From: Alphaproteobacteria bacterium
GTDB taxonomy: Bacteria; Pseudomonadota; Alphaproteobacteria; SHVP01
Assembly (NCBI GenBank): GCA_016869765.1
Contig: VGES01000002.1
Coordinates: 1-59,963 of the forward strand
Length of the DNA stretch: 59,963 nucleotides
Direction: 5' to 3'
Part shown: piece by piece, positions 59,337-59,963 of the stretch
How positions within the stretch are numbered: position 1 is the first letter of the stretch
Layout of the letters: each line of letters opens with the position of its first letter
Notes under the pieces: model-generated
Database searches by the model: none
What the model was told of the DNA's origin: nothing
The model's input: only the letters and a program-made list of their open reading frames with translations
Program-made: the position numbers and the translations under genes

Positions 59337-59962
59337 GCGACCGCGCGAAGCCCACCCATCACGAGGCACGCCGCGGCACAGGCATCGACGATCGCTTCGC
59401 TGTCGATTCCGTAGGTCCGGTAGAGGTCGGGGATATCACCCGACTGTCCGAAGTGGTCGACCCCGAGCGGAAACACGCGCTGACCGCGCACCGACCCGAG
59501 CCACGACAAAGTCGCCGGCGCTCCATCGAGCACCGTGACCAGCGACGCGTCGCGGGCCAGCGGCGCCAGCAGAGTTTCGACGTGGGACCGTCCCGCCTCG
59601 GAACGCGTCGCACGCCAACCGGCGTGTACAAGATCGGGCGACGGCACAGCCAGGAGCCCCGCCCCCGGGATGTCTTCGAGAATCTGGCGGTGGGCGTCCA
59701 CCGCTTCGGGCGCCACGGCCCCCGAATAGACGATGGCCAGGGACGCACCCGACGCCGGCGGAACCTGCCAGTAGGCGCCCTTCAAGACATCCCCCTCGAT
59801 CATCGAGAAATCGCGCTCGGGCTGTTCGATCGTCCGAGTCGAGAGGCGCAAGTACACCGACCCACCGTCCTCATCCTGCATGTGGGCAAATCCCCACCTC
59901 ATGATCGCGGCAAGTTCATCGACATAGGCGGGATCGAACGAGGTCAGCTTGTCCTGCGCCAT
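59333..59962 (-). CDS. Pyruvate dehydrogenase E1/transketolase-type protein, C-terminal part (cut by window edge)
   Basis: The last ~209 residues of a larger protein; the visible Met at 59962 is probably internal because the frame reaches the window end. It has the C-terminal fold of homodimeric E1/transketolase-like enzymes, with VFPLGVDHFGQSGDIPDLYRTYGID and the PFAD-like SLAIVYSGAVAPEA and LLAVPSPDLVHAGW segments read in parts. Full members use thiamine diphosphate to decarboxylate a 2-oxo acid. The N-terminal thiamine-binding domains are outside the window, so the exact enzyme is not fixed. Confidence 0.82.
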   Translation of the reverse strand: MAQDKLTSFDPAYVDELAAIMRWGFAHMQDEDGGSVYLRLSTRTIEQPERDFSMIEGDVLKGAYWQVPPASGASLAIVYSGAVAPEAVDAHRQILEDIPGAGLLAVPSPDLVHAGWRATRSEAGRSHVETLLAPLARDASLVTVLDGAPATLSWLGSVRGQRVFPLGVDHFGQSGDIPDLYRTYGIDSEAIVDACAAACLVMGGLRAVA

Positions 59963-59963
59963 C

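Noticed and set aside
1-59963. CRISPR arrays, insertion sequences, prophage genes or rRNA
   Set aside because: No regularly spaced repeats, transposase or integrase motifs, phage structural genes or rRNA stretches were noticed on either strand.

Overview
This is a GC-rich (about 64-65% by eye) chromosomal segment with tightly packed genes, many 1-11 bp start/stop overlaps, and GTG/TTG starts. The gene families (FadN-type beta-oxidation, TauE/SafE with a TIGR02186-type partner, family 5 peptide ABC systems, Tat-type binding proteins, a Zur-like operator of the alphaproteobacterial kind) point to a metabolically versatile heterotrophic alphaproteobacterium. The genus cannot be named from sequence alone. 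No phage, transposase, CRISPR array, rRNA or intact tRNA was seen.

Layout. 1-10.8 kb is fatty-acid and CoA metabolism: the end of a class III nucleotide cyclase, a hotdog thioesterase, SCP2, a crotonase, an alpha/beta hydrolase, a reverse-strand thiolase - FadN-type - FadE-type operon, and an AidB-like acyl-CoA dehydrogenase. 10.8-14.1 kb holds a TPR/outer-membrane barrel protein, an orphan DctP followed by a decayed amidohydrolase, and a GST. 14.4-24.4 kb is a sulfur block: sat-aprM-aprB-aprA (sulfite to sulfate through APS, conserving ATP), a phosphodiesterase, a TauE/SafE exporter with its partner, and a reverse-strand dsbD-tlpA-tusA operon. 24.5-26.4 kb is a GAF/HD-GYP protein and a small unknown protein.

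26.4-40.6 kb is the most unusual part: two divergent gene sets share a 166-bp intergenic region. The reverse set encodes an amidohydrolase, two isochorismatase-like cysteine hydrolases, an acyl-CoA ligase, a GFA-fold protein, a methyltransferase with a long conserved N-terminal region, a fused double alpha/beta hydrolase whose nucleophiles are both missing, an FAD-linked oxidase and an MFS transporter. The forward set encodes a UbiD-type decarboxylase, a translationally coupled zinc-ribbon mini-protein, and three tandem Asp/Glu/hydantoin-racemase-fold proteins that have lost both catalytic cysteines. I infer an undescribed catabolic pathway for an unknown carboxylated or amide-containing substrate.

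40.6-43.7 kb has VapBC, a tRNA-Leu-like remnant, and a TenA/PqqC-fold protein, SDR and DOPA-dioxygenase-like trio. 43.7-49.3 kb is a complete peptide-type ABC transporter. 49.5-53.3 kb has an SDR, a ZnuA-like protein under a Zur-like box, and a second peptide-binding protein with a C-terminal frameshift. 53.4-59.3 kb is a second catabolic island: three related VOC-fold proteins, a paralogue of the 31-kb methyltransferase, a Tat-exported dienelactone-hydrolase-like protein and a class II aldolase. The window ends inside a pyruvate dehydrogenase E1/transketolase-type gene.
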